64,000 nt of DNA from Roseburia faecis (GCF_001406815.1 NZ_CVRR01000019.1:186001-250000); one strand, 5' to 3'. Counted from the first letter of the stretch, positions 34,847 through 44,916 are shown. Translations and numbers: made by a program. Notes: generated by a model not told the origin, from the sequence alone.

Positions 34847-36192
34847 TCTTTTCTGCCTCTTCTTCGTTTCTGTTCTTTTTTCTGCGTCCGGCCGTCAAAC
34901 TGCATGATGTATAGTCCCTGTATAATGCCAAACACAATCATAGTCGATAACAGAGAACTGCCTCCATAGCTGACCAGTGGAAGTGTCACTCCGGTTGACG
35001 GAATAAATTTGATGACCCCGCCGATGGTCAGAAACACCTGCAAAGCATACAGTGTTCCAAGTCCGACCGCTGTCAGACGATAATAATTGTCCCGAAGTTT
35101 CATGGCAACATTCATGATCATAAAAAAGCAGCTGACACAGACCATGATCAGACACAGTGCAAAGACTCCCCCGAGTTCTTCCGAGATTGCCGCAAAAACA
35201 AAATCCTTTGTCACGACCGGTATTTTTTCCGGCAGTCCCTGTCCCAGACCAAGTCCAAACCAGCCTCCGGTACCGATTGCAAACAGAGACTGGCATACCT
35301 GATACCCCGCCCCGTCAATGACTGCAAGCGGATTCGACCATGCCTGCACACGTGCCTGTACATGGTCAAACAGCCGGTACCCAAGCAGACTCGCCACGAT
35401 CATTGCCAGTATTCCACCTCCGAAATACACAAATCTGCGCGTCGCCACATAAACCATAACCAGGTAGGTAAAAAAATACAAAAGGGCTCCGCCGAGATCT
35501 TTGGATGCAACCAGCATCAGTACAAAAACAGCCGAAAAAATGCTTGTCACCATGACCTGATGAAAATCCTGACGCTGGTACAGCATGGATGCAATAAACA
35601 TGACAAAAATAATTTTTACAAACTCCGAAGGCTGGATGGTCAAAGGTCCGATCGACAGCGACAGTTTTGCCCCATAGCTTGTCTGTCCGGCAACCGCAAC
35701 AACACCAAGTGCACCGATGCCTATAATCACATATACCCATGTCAGTTTACGGAACAGCGTCATATTCTGCAAGACCATGGGAATCAGCAGGGAAATCACA
35801 AAACCCGCGCACACAAAGATAAACTGCCGGAATGCCTTTTCAAAAGAAATACGTGTCAGGATAACAAATCCAATCGTAAGTAACATACACATATTATTGA
35901 GAACCAGCTCGGATGCATGCTTGTAAAACAGATGATATGTTCCGATGATTGCCGCAATGATAATCACCTGCATGAGATAAAATCCGATCAGCTGAAAATT
36001 TTTTGTTGTAATATACAAAACAAGAAAGGCATCAAAATGAAAAAGAAACAACAGTGTTCTCTGCACATGGTAAATATGTTTTTGTTCTTCTTCCTCTCCC
36101 TCAAATTTAAACACATGAAAACACTCAAATGTATAAACCAGGAACAAAAAGATCATCAGATATTTTGAAGCCTGAACAATCAGATGGATCAT
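34843..36192 (-). CDS. FtsW/RodA/SpoVE family peptidoglycan glycosyltransferase
   Basis: A SEDS-family membrane glycosyltransferase that polymerises lipid II. The 449-residue protein has about ten to twelve membrane helices; conserved features include QPSEFVKIIFV (about 186-196), the SKDLGGALLYF loop (about 231) and FIPSTGVTLPLVSYGGSSLLSTM near the C-terminus (split here as FIPSTGVTLPL and SYGGSSL). It overlaps the class B PBP gene, its presumed transpeptidase partner, and its start overlaps the U32 peptidase stop by one base. Confidence 0.94.
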   Translation of the reverse strand: MIHLIVQASKYLMIFLFLVYTFECFHVFKFEGEEEEQKHIYHVQRTLLFLFHFDAFLVLYITTKNFQLIGFYLMQVIIIAAIIGTYHLFYKHASELVLNNMCMLLTIGFVILTRISFEKAFRQFIFVCAGFVISLLIPMVLQNMTLFRKLTWVYVIIGIGALGVVAVAGQTSYGAKLSLSIGPLTIQPSEFVKIIFVMFIASMLYQRQDFHQVMVTSIFSAVFVLMLVASKDLGGALLYFFTYLVMVYVATRRFVYFGGGILAMIVASLLGYRLFDHVQARVQAWSNPLAVIDGAGYQVCQSLFAIGTGGWFGLGLGQGLPEKIPVVTKDFVFAAISEELGGVFALCLIMVCVSCFFMIMNVAMKLRDNYYRLTAVGLGTLYALQVFLTIGGVIKFIPSTGVTLPLVSYGGSSLLSTMIVFGIIQGLYIMQFDGRTQKKEQKRRRGRKE

Positions 36193-38408
36193 TATTCCAC
36201 TCCTCTTTTATAGTGTCCGTTGGTATAACGGTTTTCCCATTCTTTCGGATACTGTCTGCGGCTGCCGGCTGCAAACTCTTCATATAATTTCAGAATTGCT
36301 TTGGTTTCTTTTGCAGATTCCATGGTAAAATCCATCCGGAAATCACGGATGCCTGCTTTTTTTAATTCCTCTAAATTGGAAAATAATAAAACCGGCAGGG
36401 AATTATAAACAACATTATAGCAGTACGTGCAGAAATTTTTTACCGGAAACTGTACCTGATACCGGTCTTTCAGATAAGAAAGCCCCCGTTTTTTGTCACA
36501 GCCCCTGGTATTGGCATGTACGCACTGTGCACTTGTCATAAGCGGATAATATCCGTAAAGCATCATCGTACTTTCTTCGTTATATCTCCGTTTTATTTCG
36601 CTGCGGTTTAGTTCCAGCGGAACCGTATTTTTTGTCACTCCCTGCCCAGCAAATGCACGAACCGCCTGATCGTTATAGCAATACAGATTGTGATCCGTTA
36701 TGATTTCACTTCCCAAAAATGTTTCCTTTGCCAATGCCATCTCTTCATAATTTCTCACAAGAACTCCGGCAAATCCCATTCTTTTTATATCCGGAAGTAT
36801 CTGCCGCACCCATTCTGCCGTTCCGGCACGGAAGATACGCGGCATCGCCAGATAAACCTCTTTATCCTTTTGCATAACAGCATTTGCATCTTCTTTTAAT
36901 TCTTCCATAATTGTGCTTCGGTCATAAGCTTCCATATCCAGACAGACAGAAGTGACACAGGAACTTTCCAGAACCGGTGCAAGCTGTCTGCGCTCCCCGG
37001 TCACTGCAAAAACACATTCCTTTCGTTTTTCCCGTTTCTCACATGCCTCCGGAAGTTTTTCCTCTGCCGCCTTCTGCGGATGCTCCTGTCTCTGGTAAGG
37101 TTTCAGCATCTTTTTTTGCAGTTCTGCCAATGCCTCCCTGCGCAGCTGATTGAGCGCTCCGTTTGGAAGAAACACCCCGTCTTCTATCCTTATGGATAAA
37201 TCTTCCATAACAAACGGGGTATCTCCGGTCTTTTCCATACGACTTTTTACGTCTTCTGCCAGAAGTGGTTTCTTTTGCGCCTGCATAACTTCCATGCCGG
37301 AAATTTCCGCAGACACCGTTTGCGTCTTTACCCGGTAATGTGCAGCCTGTCCCTGATGCAAAACCAGCTCTCCCCGGACAGGGATTTTGGCAGCACCATT
37401 TTCATAGGTTCTTAAAATTTGCTGCTGCAGGGCTTCATTCGTTTTTTCGTAATTTGGCTTTGTAAAAGTCACCATATCAGAACCATTGTGCCTGTGGTAA
37501 TATCCGTCGGTAAATCCACAGCGGTTTCCCAGCGCAAGCACTGCCCGGTAGTCTCCTTCCGAAACCTGTGTCTCCTGTCCCGATAAAAAGAGGTCAATAT
37601 ATTTGCGGTAATAAGAAACCACACCGGCAGCATACGGGATCTGTTTCATGCGTCCCTCAATTTTCAAGGAATAGACTCCTGCATCTGCCAGCCCACGCAG
37701 ATCCTTTATTCCACACATATCCTTGAGGCTTAAGACATAAGCATCTTTTTTGTATTCCCTGTGCTTTTCATCCATCACTGCGTAAGGAAGCCTGCATGGC
37801 TGCGCACATCTGCCGCGGTTTCCGCTTCTTCCTCCAAGCATACTGCTAAACAAACACTGTCCGGAATAACAGTAACACAGCGCCCCGTGTACAAATGCTT
37901 CCAGTTCCATACCGGTCTCTTCACGGATCCGTTTCATTTCATTCAGGGAAAGTTCCCGTGCCATGACCATACGGGTCACTCCGTATCCTGAAAAAAGCCG
38001 GGCCGCCTCCACACCGGTGACTGTCATCTGCGTACTTGTATGAATCGCAAGATCCGGAAATCTCTCGTGGATCGCTGTCAGGACCCCAAAATCCTGTACA
38101 AGTACCGCATCGAGACCGTGTTCATAAAACGGCTGCAGATACGCACAGACCTGTTCGATCTCACTGTTTTTTAAAAGCGTGTTGACCGTAAGATAGACCC
38201 TGCGTCCATACAAATGTGCATAGTCCAGTGCTTCTAGTAATTCTTCATCGGAAAAATTATCTGCATATGCGCGGGCTCCAAATTTGCTTCCCCCCACGTA
38301 AACGGCATCTGCGCCGGCCGCGACAACCGCCTTAAAAATGGCTAACGATCCAGCCGGTGCAAGCAGTTCAAATGTATTTTGTTGTGTCGTATGATTGTTT
38401 TCTTTCAT
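36192..38408 (-). CDS. U32 family peptidase/RlhA-like protein
   Basis: A 738-residue U32 family member. The signature EAFVHGALCYCYSGQCLFS with a following cysteine cluster (RGRCAQPCR) lies at about residues 165-205. The N-terminal domain is a TIM-barrel-like fold (LLAPAGSLAIFKAVVAAGADAVYVGG), followed by a DUF3656-like region. Relatives either act as proteases or, as RlhA, hydroxylate 23S rRNA; sequence alone does not decide. AGGAAAG precedes the ATG, and the gene follows the zapA terminator. Confidence 0.93.
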   Translation of the reverse strand: MKENNHTTQQNTFELLAPAGSLAIFKAVVAAGADAVYVGGSKFGARAYADNFSDEELLEALDYAHLYGRRVYLTVNTLLKNSEIEQVCAYLQPFYEHGLDAVLVQDFGVLTAIHERFPDLAIHTSTQMTVTGVEAARLFSGYGVTRMVMARELSLNEMKRIREETGMELEAFVHGALCYCYSGQCLFSSMLGGRSGNRGRCAQPCRLPYAVMDEKHREYKKDAYVLSLKDMCGIKDLRGLADAGVYSLKIEGRMKQIPYAAGVVSYYRKYIDLFLSGQETQVSEGDYRAVLALGNRCGFTDGYYHRHNGSDMVTFTKPNYEKTNEALQQQILRTYENGAAKIPVRGELVLHQGQAAHYRVKTQTVSAEISGMEVMQAQKKPLLAEDVKSRMEKTGDTPFVMEDLSIRIEDGVFLPNGALNQLRREALAELQKKMLKPYQRQEHPQKAAEEKLPEACEKREKRKECVFAVTGERRQLAPVLESSCVTSVCLDMEAYDRSTIMEELKEDANAVMQKDKEVYLAMPRIFRAGTAEWVRQILPDIKRMGFAGVLVRNYEEMALAKETFLGSEIITDHNLYCYNDQAVRAFAGQGVTKNTVPLELNRSEIKRRYNEESTMMLYGYYPLMTSAQCVHANTRGCDKKRGLSYLKDRYQVQFPVKNFCTYCYNVVYNSLPVLLFSNLEELKKAGIRDFRMDFTMESAKETKAILKLYEEFAAGSRRQYPKEWENRYTNGHYKRGVE

Positions 38409-38428
38409 ATTCTTTCCTTATGATGAAA

Positions 38429-38458
38429 AAACACAAAGGAATACCTTCCTTTGTGTTT
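38429..38458 (-). terminator. Terminator after zapA
   Basis: A perfect 13-bp stem (38429-38441 with 38446-38458) with a 4-base loop is followed on the minus strand by a T run. It separates zapA from the U32 peptidase gene. Confidence 0.92.
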
Positions 38459-38467
38459 CGAAACCTC

Positions 38468-38926
38468 TTATTTTTTCTTTATGTTCTCTTTTTCAGACTC
38501 TTTCGGGCTGTCTTTTCCATCCAGAAGCTTGTCCTCAAGTGCTGCCTCTAACCGCGCCTTGTTCAGGAGAAGTTCTTTATTGTCCCGTTCCAGTTTCTTC
38601 AATGATTCTTCTGCCGTCTCCGTCTTTACCTGATTAGAGATCAGATCGTGCTTTAAATCGTAAATTTCTTTTTCTTTATTTTCAAGGTCCCGTTCTAATT
38701 TTTCCACCTGATCCTTTGCTTTAAAATAATCATCCGCAATATTCAGCTGGATCAGTGTATTTTTCATATTGAGAGGAATGTGCCGGTATTCTTCAATGGA
38801 AGTAAACTCATTGATCTTTCCGTTAATATAAGAAGCTACTTTCTGGAGATATTCCTCTCCTTCATAGCCGCTTAACGTATATACCTTTCCATCAATTACC
38901 ACTTCCGCACTTGTCTTTGCTGACAT
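38468..38926 (-). CDS. zapA: Cell division protein ZapA
   Basis: ZapA binds FtsZ and bundles its filaments. The 152-residue protein has the ZapA head (VVIDGKVYTLSGYEGEEYLQKVASYINGKI, about residues 9-40; shown as the segments VVIDGKVYTL and EEYLQKVASYIN) and a long charged coiled coil ending in a lysine-rich tail, longer than the Bacillus protein of about 85 residues. It has its own promoter immediately after ruvB. Confidence 0.92.
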   Translation of the reverse strand: MSAKTSAEVVIDGKVYTLSGYEGEEYLQKVASYINGKINEFTSIEEYRHIPLNMKNTLIQLNIADDYFKAKDQVEKLERDLENKEKEIYDLKHDLISNQVKTETAEESLKKLERDNKELLLNKARLEAALEDKLLDGKDSPKESEKENIKKK

Positions 38927-38973
38927 AACCTATCCTCCCGTTTTGGACCATCCTCTTTGCTGTCATATTTTTT

Positions 38974-39002
38974 ATTATAATATTCCGCAGTAGGAAAAGC
39001 AA
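38974..39002 (-). promoter_or_regulatory. Sigma-A promoter of zapA
   Basis: Minus-strand TTGCTT, 17 bases, TATAAT, located directly after the ruvB stop codon. Confidence 0.8.
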
Positions 39003-39006
39003 CCTC

Positions 39007-40008
39007 TTATTCGGATTTTGGTGTTCTCCCGAAATGTTCATAGGCAAATGCCGTTGCAACGCGCCCCTTCGGTGTCCGGTTGATGAAATCATTTTTGACC
39101 AGATACGGTTCATAAACATCTTCGATGGTTCCGGAATCCTCACCAAGCGAAGCTGCCAGCGTATCCAGTCCCACCGGACCGCCGTCAAACTTGTCGATAA
39201 TCGTCAAGATAATGTTCCTGTCGTTCTGATCCAGTCCCATCTTATCTACCTCAAGCAGATCCAGTGCAAACGCCGCCACCTCATAGGTAATCTTCCCGTC
39301 ATACTTTACCTGGGCAAAATCACGCACCCGCTTGAGCAGACGGTTTGCCAGACGGGGAGTTCCCCTGGAACGGCGGGCAAGCTCGTAAGCGCCTTTTTCA
39401 TCAATTTCCACATCCAGTACCTGTGCCGACTGCAAAATAATCGTGCGAAGTTCCTCCACCGTATAATATTCCATGTGGCTGACGACACCAAAACGGTCGC
39501 GAAGCGGTGCCGAAAGCATTCCGGCCCGTGTCGTAGCCCCGACAAGCGTAAACTTCGGAAGATTCAGCCGGATGGAACGGGCGGATTCTCCTTTTCCGAT
39601 CATCACGTCAATCACATAATCTTCCATTGCCGGATACAGCACTTCCTCCACCTGACGGTTCAGCCGATGAATTTCGTCCACAAACAAAATGTCACCTTCT
39701 GCAAGGTTATTCAGGATCGCCGCCATCTCTCCCGGTTTTGCAATTGCAGGTCCCGAGGTCACTTTCAGGTGGGTACCCATCTCATTTGCAATGATCCCTG
39801 CAAGCGTTGTCTTTCCAAGTCCCGGTGGTCCATAAAACAGTACATGGTCCAAAGACTCCTGCCGGGCTTTTGCCGCCTCAATGTAGACTTTCATATTTGA
39901 TTTTATTTTTTCCTGTCCAATGTAATCCTCCAGCCTCTGCGGACGAAGGGACGATTCAATCTTATAATCTTCTTCCTGCAGCTGCGTGGAAATCACGCGT
40001 TTTTCCAT
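39007..40008 (-). CDS. ruvB: Holliday junction branch migration helicase RuvB
   Basis: The hexameric AAA+ motor of RuvAB. The 333-residue protein has Walker [13 protein letters not shown] (about 59-70), Walker [11 protein letters not shown] (about 107-116), the [10 protein letters not shown] sensor region and the C-terminal winged helix ([20 protein letters not shown]). It starts 21 bases after ruvA. Together with RecU at 11.7 kb it provides junction processing. Confidence 0.98.
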   Translation of the reverse strand: MEKRVISTQLQEEDYKIESSLRPQRLEDYIGQEKIKSNMKVYIEAAKARQESLDHVLFYGPPGLGKTTLAGIIANEMGTHLKVTSGPAIAKPGEMAAILNNLAEGDILFVDEIHRLNRQVEEVLYPAMEDYVIDVMIGKGESARSIRLNLPKFTLVGATTRAGMLSAPLRDRFGVVSHMEYYTVEELRTIILQSAQVLDVEIDEKGAYELARRSRGTPRLANRLLKRVRDFAQVKYDGKITYEVAAFALDLLEVDKMGLDQNDRNIILTIIDKFDGGPVGLDTLAASLGEDSGTIEDVYEPYLVKNDFINRTPKGRVATAFAYEHFGRTPKSE

Positions 40009-40029
40009 ACCAAATCTTCTTTCTCGAAA

Positions 40030-40641
40030 CTACAACAACGACATATGTTTCAGTGCTGCCTTCAGCACTGCTTCCACATCCATTTCTTCTGTGATCTCCA
40101 CCGCGGATACAGCCTTTAAACTTTCCGCCGAGGAATATCCCAGTGCCGTAAGTGCCATAACCGCATCATTTCTGACCTGACCATTTCCGGAAATCTTTAA
40201 AGTCTGTACATGCTCACTCTTCTTTTCAAAAGCATCTTCCAAAGACATCTTATCTTTTAATTCCAAAATCACACGCTGGGCTGTCTTGGCTCCTACTCCC
40301 GGAGCTTTCGAGATTGCCTTGGAATCTCCCGACAATACTGCAAACCGCAGATCATCTGCACTGAGCGCAGAAAGAATTGCAAGTCCTCCCTTTGGACCAA
40401 TTCCGCTGACAGAAATCAGAAGTTTGAAAAGCTCCAGATCGTCTTTGGTCAGAAATCCATAGAGAATCATGGCATCCTCGCGCAGATACAGATACGTATA
40501 CACTTTAATCTCCTCACCGACTGCCGGAAGATACTCAAACGTCTGTCCGGAAATAAATACCTGATATCCAATTCCCCCGGTCTCTATCACAATATGATCT
40601 GGATTGGTTTCTGCAAGCTCACCTTTGATATATGCGTACAT
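40030..40641 (-). CDS. ruvA: Holliday junction DNA-binding protein RuvA
   Basis: RuvA holds the four-way junction for RuvB. The 203-residue protein begins MYAYIKGELAETNPDHIVIETGG (OB fold), has helix-hairpin-helix motifs LISVSGIGPKGGLAIL (about 71-86) and APGVGAKTAQRVILELKDK (about 111-129), and a C-terminal UBA-like domain III. It is first in the ruvAB operon behind a good promoter; ruvC is absent, as usual for Firmicutes with RecU. Confidence 0.97.
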   Translation of the reverse strand: MYAYIKGELAETNPDHIVIETGGIGYQVFISGQTFEYLPAVGEEIKVYTYLYLREDAMILYGFLTKDDLELFKLLISVSGIGPKGGLAILSALSADDLRFAVLSGDSKAISKAPGVGAKTAQRVILELKDKMSLEDAFEKKSEHVQTLKISGNGQVRNDAVMALTALGYSSAESLKAVSAVEITEEMDVEAVLKAALKHMSLL

Positions 40642-40678
40642 AAAACATTCTCCTCATTTTCGTTCGTTCACGATATTT

Positions 40679-40707
40679 ATCATAACACAGCAGATACAAT
40701 TATGCAA
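40679..40707 (-). promoter_or_regulatory. Sigma-A promoter of ruvAB
   Basis: Minus-strand TTGCAT, 17 bases, TATGAT, in the 75-base gap upstream of ruvA. Confidence 0.75.
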
Positions 40708-40716
40708 ACAGATGTT

Positions 40717-41241
40717 CTACTCGTGATATTTTTCTGTCAGAAAACGCAGACGCACGATCAGTTCCTGTGCAAGAAGCCCGATCAGAAATCCCGTAAGAAG
40801 TCCGGCAATCAGAAGTACCGGAAAATAATACAACACATAATGGCTGGACACAACAAGCGCCGCTATAAGGATCTGCCCGATGTTATGAGCAATTCCTCCG
40901 GCCACACTGACGGAAATACAGCCTAGGTGGTTTCCTTTTTTTAAGAGTGCCATCACAAGAAAACTGAGGATTCCCCCGCCTAAGGAATACAAAATTCCGA
41001 TCAGATTGCCAAACAAAATGCCGACAATGAAAATTCTTATGACAGAGACACAAAATGCCTCCTTCGTTCCAATCGAATACAGCATTAAAACAACCACAAT
41101 ATTCGTCAGTCCGAGTTTTACTCCCGGAATTCCAAAATCAAAGGGAATCAGCATCTCTATATAACTGCAGATCATGGCAAGTGCGAGAAACACTCCCATA
41201 AACGCCGTTTTTCTCCAAAGCTGTTTACTGTGCAAATCCAT
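40717..41241 (-). CDS. Gx transporter family membrane protein
   Basis: A 174-residue hydrophobic protein with about five membrane helices, of the Gx transporter family (annotated in some genomes as heptaprenyl diphosphate synthase component I). Typical segments are YIEMLIPFDFGIPGVKLGLTNIVVV (seen as FDFGIPGVKLGLTN, about 35-48) and AGGIAHNIGQILIA (about 119-132). Substrate unknown. It overlaps the NusG-domain-II gene by 17 bases; this pair recurs near flavin-modifying and quinone-related genes in Firmicutes, according to general knowledge. Confidence 0.85.
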   Translation of the reverse strand: MDLHSKQLWRKTAFMGVFLALAMICSYIEMLIPFDFGIPGVKLGLTNIVVVLMLYSIGTKEAFCVSVIRIFIVGILFGNLIGILYSLGGGILSFLVMALLKKGNHLGCISVSVAGGIAHNIGQILIAALVVSSHYVLYYFPVLLIAGLLTGFLIGLLAQELIVRLRFLTEKYHE

Positions 41242-41608
41242 CCATCCCTTCTTTTTTCGAATTCGTTACGGTCACTACCACATGATTCGGCAGACAGACA
41301 ATGCTTTCATTTTCCGCGGAAATCGCTTTCTGATGCACACACAGTTTGTCCGGACAGTCCGCTTCTTTCATATCTGCTTTTCCATCGCGGATCACCAGAA
41401 CATTCGTGGTTTTTCCTTTGGAATTTTTAATTTTTACAGTCTGCGGCTGTGACAGGGAATAGGTTCCATACACTTCTCCCTCTCTCGTCACCACCACCAA
41501 AGCTCCCTGTTTCCCTCCGGCAAAATACCAGACGCCCAGTACAATAAGACAAATACCAAGAAGCACACCGATAAAAATCACATCTTTTTTGCCAAATTTT
41601 CTATGCAT
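41225..41608 (-). CDS. NusG domain II-containing membrane-anchored protein
   Basis: A 127-residue protein: a short basic N-terminus, one membrane helix (about 11-29) and an extracytoplasmic NusG domain II (about 36-120) with a conserved cysteine pair in ADCPDKLCVHQ (about 82-92). The domain name reflects a fold; it is not a transcription factor. It is translated with the Gx transporter gene and begins within the end of miaB (8-base overlap). Biochemical role unknown. Confidence 0.88.
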   Translation of the reverse strand: MHRKFGKKDVIFIGVLLGICLIVLGVWYFAGGKQGALVVVTREGEVYGTYSLSQPQTVKIKNSKGKTTNVLVIRDGKADMKEADCPDKLCVHQKAISAENESIVCLPNHVVVTVTNSKKEGMDGFAQ

Positions 41609-43037
41609 TCTCTGCGATCTCTCCCAGATAATAAAAACCTTTACATTCCGTAAGTTTTACCATAAACAGTTTTCCAATCATATCCGGGGTTCCCGGAAAA
41701 TGCACCACCGAATTGTTTGAAAGCCGTCCGGTAATCAGGGAAGCATCCTGCGTATTCTGTTCCTCTGCCAGCACTTCCATCACTTTTCCTTCCAGTGCCA
41801 TGGCTTTCTTTGCGCTGATCTGCTGTACTTCCTTTAACAACAGATCAAAATGCCGTTTCACTTCGGCCGGATCGCACTGATCTTCCATGGCTGCGGCCGG
41901 TGTGCCGGTCCGCTTGGAATATATAAACGTAAACGCACTGTCATATTCCACCTGTTTTACCACTTCAAGCGTTTCCTGGAAATCTTCTTCTGTCTCTCCA
42001 GGGAATCCGACAATAATATCGGTCGTCAGCGCAATATCCGGAATTGCCTCCCGAAGTTTCTTTACAATCGTCAGATACTGTTCTTTATCATAATGCCGGT
42101 TCATGATTTTTAAAATCCGTGAGCTTCCGGACTGCAGCGGCAGATGCATATGCTTGCATACCTTATCACATTCCTTCATGGCAAGGATCAGATCATCCGA
42201 CAGATCCTTCGGATGAGAAGTCATAAACCGGATTCTCTTTAATCCCTCGATCTTGTTTACTTCCCGGAGAAGCTCTGCAAACGTAACTGGCTGCTCTAAA
42301 TTTTTCCCGTAAGAATTAACATTCTGTCCAAGCAGCATGACTTCACACACACCATCTGCCACCAGTCCTTCAATCTCACGGATGATATCTTTCGGTTCCC
42401 GGCTGCGCTCGCGGCCCCTGACATAAGGAACGATACAGTAACTGCAGAAATTATTACATCCGAACATGATATTGACACCGGATTTAAAAGAAAACTTCCG
42501 CCGGATTGGAAGATCTTCCACGATTTTATCCGTATCCTTCCATATATCAATGATCATGGAATCCGATTCCATACGATTGCATAAAAGCTCCGCAAATTTA
42601 TAAATATTATGTGTCCCAAATACCAGATCCACAAAACGGTAGGATTTGCGGATCTTCTCCACTACCGTCGGCTCCTGCATCATACAGCCACAGAGTGCTA
42701 TCATCATATGCGGATTTTTCTTTTTAAAGTTTGACAGATACCCCAGGCGTCCATACACCTTATTGTTTGCATTTTCACGCACCGTACAGGTATTGTAAAT
42801 CACAAAGTCCGCGTGCTCATCCTCTGTCTCCACATAACCGATGTCCGTCAGGATTCCTAAAAGTTTCTCCGAGTCCCTCGCATTCATCTGACACCCAAAC
42901 GTATGGACACAGCAGGTCAGTTTGCGCCCCGCTTCTTTTTCCTTTTGTGCCACATACTGTCTGGCTTTTTCTATGTATTCGTACTGCCGTCTGGTTTCTT
43001 CTTCCCCGGTTAATCCATTTATTTCTAAATCTCTCAT
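41601..43037 (-). CDS. miaB: tRNA-2-methylthio-N6-dimethylallyladenosine synthase MiaB
   Basis: A radical SAM enzyme that methylthiolates i6A37 in tRNA. The 478-residue protein has the MTTase cysteines (THTFGCQMN-like VHTFGCQMNARDSEK, YNTCTVRE, LCGCMMQ), the radical SAM motif FGCNNFCSYCIVPYVRGRERS (seen as GCNNFCSYC) and a C-terminal TRAM domain. It shares ancestry with rimO in this window; the sequence around the cluster and length favour MiaB. It follows proA by 26 bases. Confidence 0.96.
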   Translation of the reverse strand: MRDLEINGLTGEEETRRQYEYIEKARQYVAQKEKEAGRKLTCCVHTFGCQMNARDSEKLLGILTDIGYVETEDEHADFVIYNTCTVRENANNKVYGRLGYLSNFKKKNPHMMIALCGCMMQEPTVVEKIRKSYRFVDLVFGTHNIYKFAELLCNRMESDSMIIDIWKDTDKIVEDLPIRRKFSFKSGVNIMFGCNNFCSYCIVPYVRGRERSREPKDIIREIEGLVADGVCEVMLLGQNVNSYGKNLEQPVTFAELLREVNKIEGLKRIRFMTSHPKDLSDDLILAMKECDKVCKHMHLPLQSGSSRILKIMNRHYDKEQYLTIVKKLREAIPDIALTTDIIVGFPGETEEDFQETLEVVKQVEYDSAFTFIYSKRTGTPAAAMEDQCDPAEVKRHFDLLLKEVQQISAKKAMALEGKVMEVLAEEQNTQDASLITGRLSNNSVVHFPGTPDMIGKLFMVKLTECKGFYYLGEIAENA

Positions 43038-43063
43038 AATCCTCTTATTTTCCTGCTCTTCTT

Positions 43064-44326
43064 TTATGGACGTACCTGACCGTTTCCATAAATAATATAT
43101 TTATAACTGGTAAGTGCCTCAAGTCCCATCGGACCTCTGGCATGTAATTTCTGTGTGCTGATTCCGATCTCTGCGCCAAGACCAAATTCATTTCCATCGG
43201 AAAAACGGGTGGATGCATTCACATAGACACAGGCGGAATCAATTTCATTTAAAAATCTCTGTGCCACATCATAATTTTTGGTTATAATTGCCTCAGAATG
43301 GGAGGTATTGTACTTATTGATATGCGCGATTGCCTCGTCCAGGCTGTCTACAATCTTTACCGACATAATATAATCCAGATACTCCGTTCCCCAGTCTTCT
43401 TCTGTCGCATCTTTTACCAGTGGCTGATCCGGTCCCAGACATTCGACGGCATAGGAATCACCGCGCATCTCCACATCATACTCTTTTAATGCTGCATACA
43501 GCTTTGGAAGAAACTCTTTTGCAATTGCCCGGTGCACCACAATGGATTCGCAGGCATTGCATACACCGATCCGCTGTGTCTTTGCATTTTTAATGATATT
43601 GACCGCCATCTCCTGATCAGCAAACTGATCCACATAAACATGACAGTTTCCGGTTCCGGTTTCAATAACCGGAATCGTCGCATTATTTACCACACTCTGG
43701 ATCAATCCCCTGCCGCCTCTTGGAATCAGCAGATCCACATAATCCTTCATTTTCATAAACGCATTGGTGGTTTCCCGATCTGTGCTCTCGATCAGACTGA
43801 GTGCCCCTTTTGGAATATTCATCCTGCGAAGTGCCTCCTGCATGGCAGAAACAATCGCAATGTTCGAATGGATGGCATCACTTCCACCCTTTAAAATTGC
43901 ACAGTTTCCGGACTTAAAACACAGACCGAACGCATCGGAAGTAACATTCGGGCGGGCCTCAAAGATAATGCCAACGACACCGATGGCTACACGCACTTTT
44001 CCAATGATCAGTCCATTCGGCCGTTTTCGCATGGACATCACTTCCCCGATGGGATCTTCCAGTTTCGCCACCTGCCGGAGTCCGTCTGCCATTCCAAGAA
44101 GACGGTCATGATCCAGCTTCAGGCGGTCTAAAAGTCCCTGTGGCATATTGCGCTCACGTCCCCGCTCCATATCTATTGCATTGGCCTCTAAAATTTCCTG
44201 CTCATGTGCCATAAGCGCATCCGCAGCCAGTTCGAGTGTTCTGTTTTTTGTATCGGTATCCAGCATTCCAACCCTGATCCGGTCTTCATGTGCCTGCCGG
44301 CACAGTTCCTGCAGTTTTGCATCCAT
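43064..44326 (-). CDS. proA: Gamma-glutamyl phosphate reductase
   Basis: Second enzyme of proline synthesis, reducing gamma-glutamyl phosphate. The 420-residue aldehyde-dehydrogenase-like protein has [19 protein letters not shown] (about 139-157), [34 protein letters not shown] (seen as IPRGGRGL and [12 protein letters not shown]) and the catalytic cysteine in [13 protein letters not shown]. Of two ATGs two codons apart, 44326 is chosen since GGAGG is 9 bases upstream; the other would overlap the previous stop as ATGA. Confidence 0.96.
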   Translation of the reverse strand: MDAKLQELCRQAHEDRIRVGMLDTDTKNRTLELAADALMAHEQEILEANAIDMERGRERNMPQGLLDRLKLDHDRLLGMADGLRQVAKLEDPIGEVMSMRKRPNGLIIGKVRVAIGVVGIIFEARPNVTSDAFGLCFKSGNCAILKGGSDAIHSNIAIVSAMQEALRRMNIPKGALSLIESTDRETTNAFMKMKDYVDLLIPRGGRGLIQSVVNNATIPVIETGTGNCHVYVDQFADQEMAVNIIKNAKTQRIGVCNACESIVVHRAIAKEFLPKLYAALKEYDVEMRGDSYAVECLGPDQPLVKDATEEDWGTEYLDYIMSVKIVDSLDEAIAHINKYNTSHSEAIITKNYDVAQRFLNEIDSACVYVNASTRFSDGNEFGLGAEIGISTQKLHARGPMGLEALTSYKYIIYGNGQVRP

Positions 44327-44328
44327 TG

Positions 44329-44916
44329 TCATTCTCCTCCTGTTGTCCGTTTCGGACGATACCATTGTTGTTCTGTAATCACATCATCCATAGGATGATC
44401 ATGTATTTCCGTTGGAATTCTTTTGACGATCTGTTCTCCAAACGCAATTCCTGTCCTGTGCAGATTTTCTTTCTGCTTCAGGTAACGATCGTAAAATCCT
44501 CCTCCGTATCCGAGCCGCATCCCCTTTTCGTCGAATGCAACACCGGGGACAAGAATCCATGCCTCCCCATTCTCTGCAAAAGAAGAAAGCGGATATTGTT
44601 TGACATCCGGTTCCGGGACAGAAAACATTCCCTTTTTTAACTGTCCGGGATTCTCAATCCGGTAAAACTCCATTTCCTTCCCGCACACCTTCGGGAAAAA
44701 AATCTGCTTTCTGTCCCGGAGTGCCTGATCGCAGAAAAGCTGCAATTCGACTTCGCTTCTAATCGCGGCATAAACCAGAATTTTCTGAAATCTGGCATAC
44801 TCCGGTGCCGACAGCAGCCGCTCACAGATTTTTGCGCTCTTCTGCCGCCTCTCCTGCGGAGAAATCCGGTCTCTCTTTTCCTTCATCCGTTTACGAAGTT
44901 GTTGTTTTTGATCCAT
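44329..44916 (-). CDS. 5-formyltetrahydrofolate cyclo-ligase
   Basis: Converts 5-formyl-THF to 5,10-methenyl-THF using ATP. The 195-residue protein shows the family C-terminal signature [21 protein letters not shown] (seen as [13 protein letters not shown], about 137-149) and an N-terminal [11 protein letters not shown]. The start at 44916 has TTGGAGA upstream and overlaps the DUF896 gene end by 26 bases. It lies between proB and proA, an unusual neighbour for a folate gene. Confidence 0.93.
   Translation of the reverse strand: MDQKQQLRKRMKEKRDRISPQERRQKSAKICERLLSAPEYARFQKILVYAAIRSEVELQLFCDQALRDRKQIFFPKVCGKEMEFYRIENPGQLKKGMFSVPEPDVKQYPLSSFAENGEAWILVPGVAFDEKGMRLGYGGGFYDRYLKQKENLHRTGIAFGEQIVKRIPTEIHDHPMDDVITEQQWYRPKRTTGGE

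Noticed and set aside
39034-39900. Long plus-strand frame opposite ruvB
   Set aside because: It is the antisense shadow of a strongly conserved gene, has no ribosome-binding site and a composition unlike a real protein.
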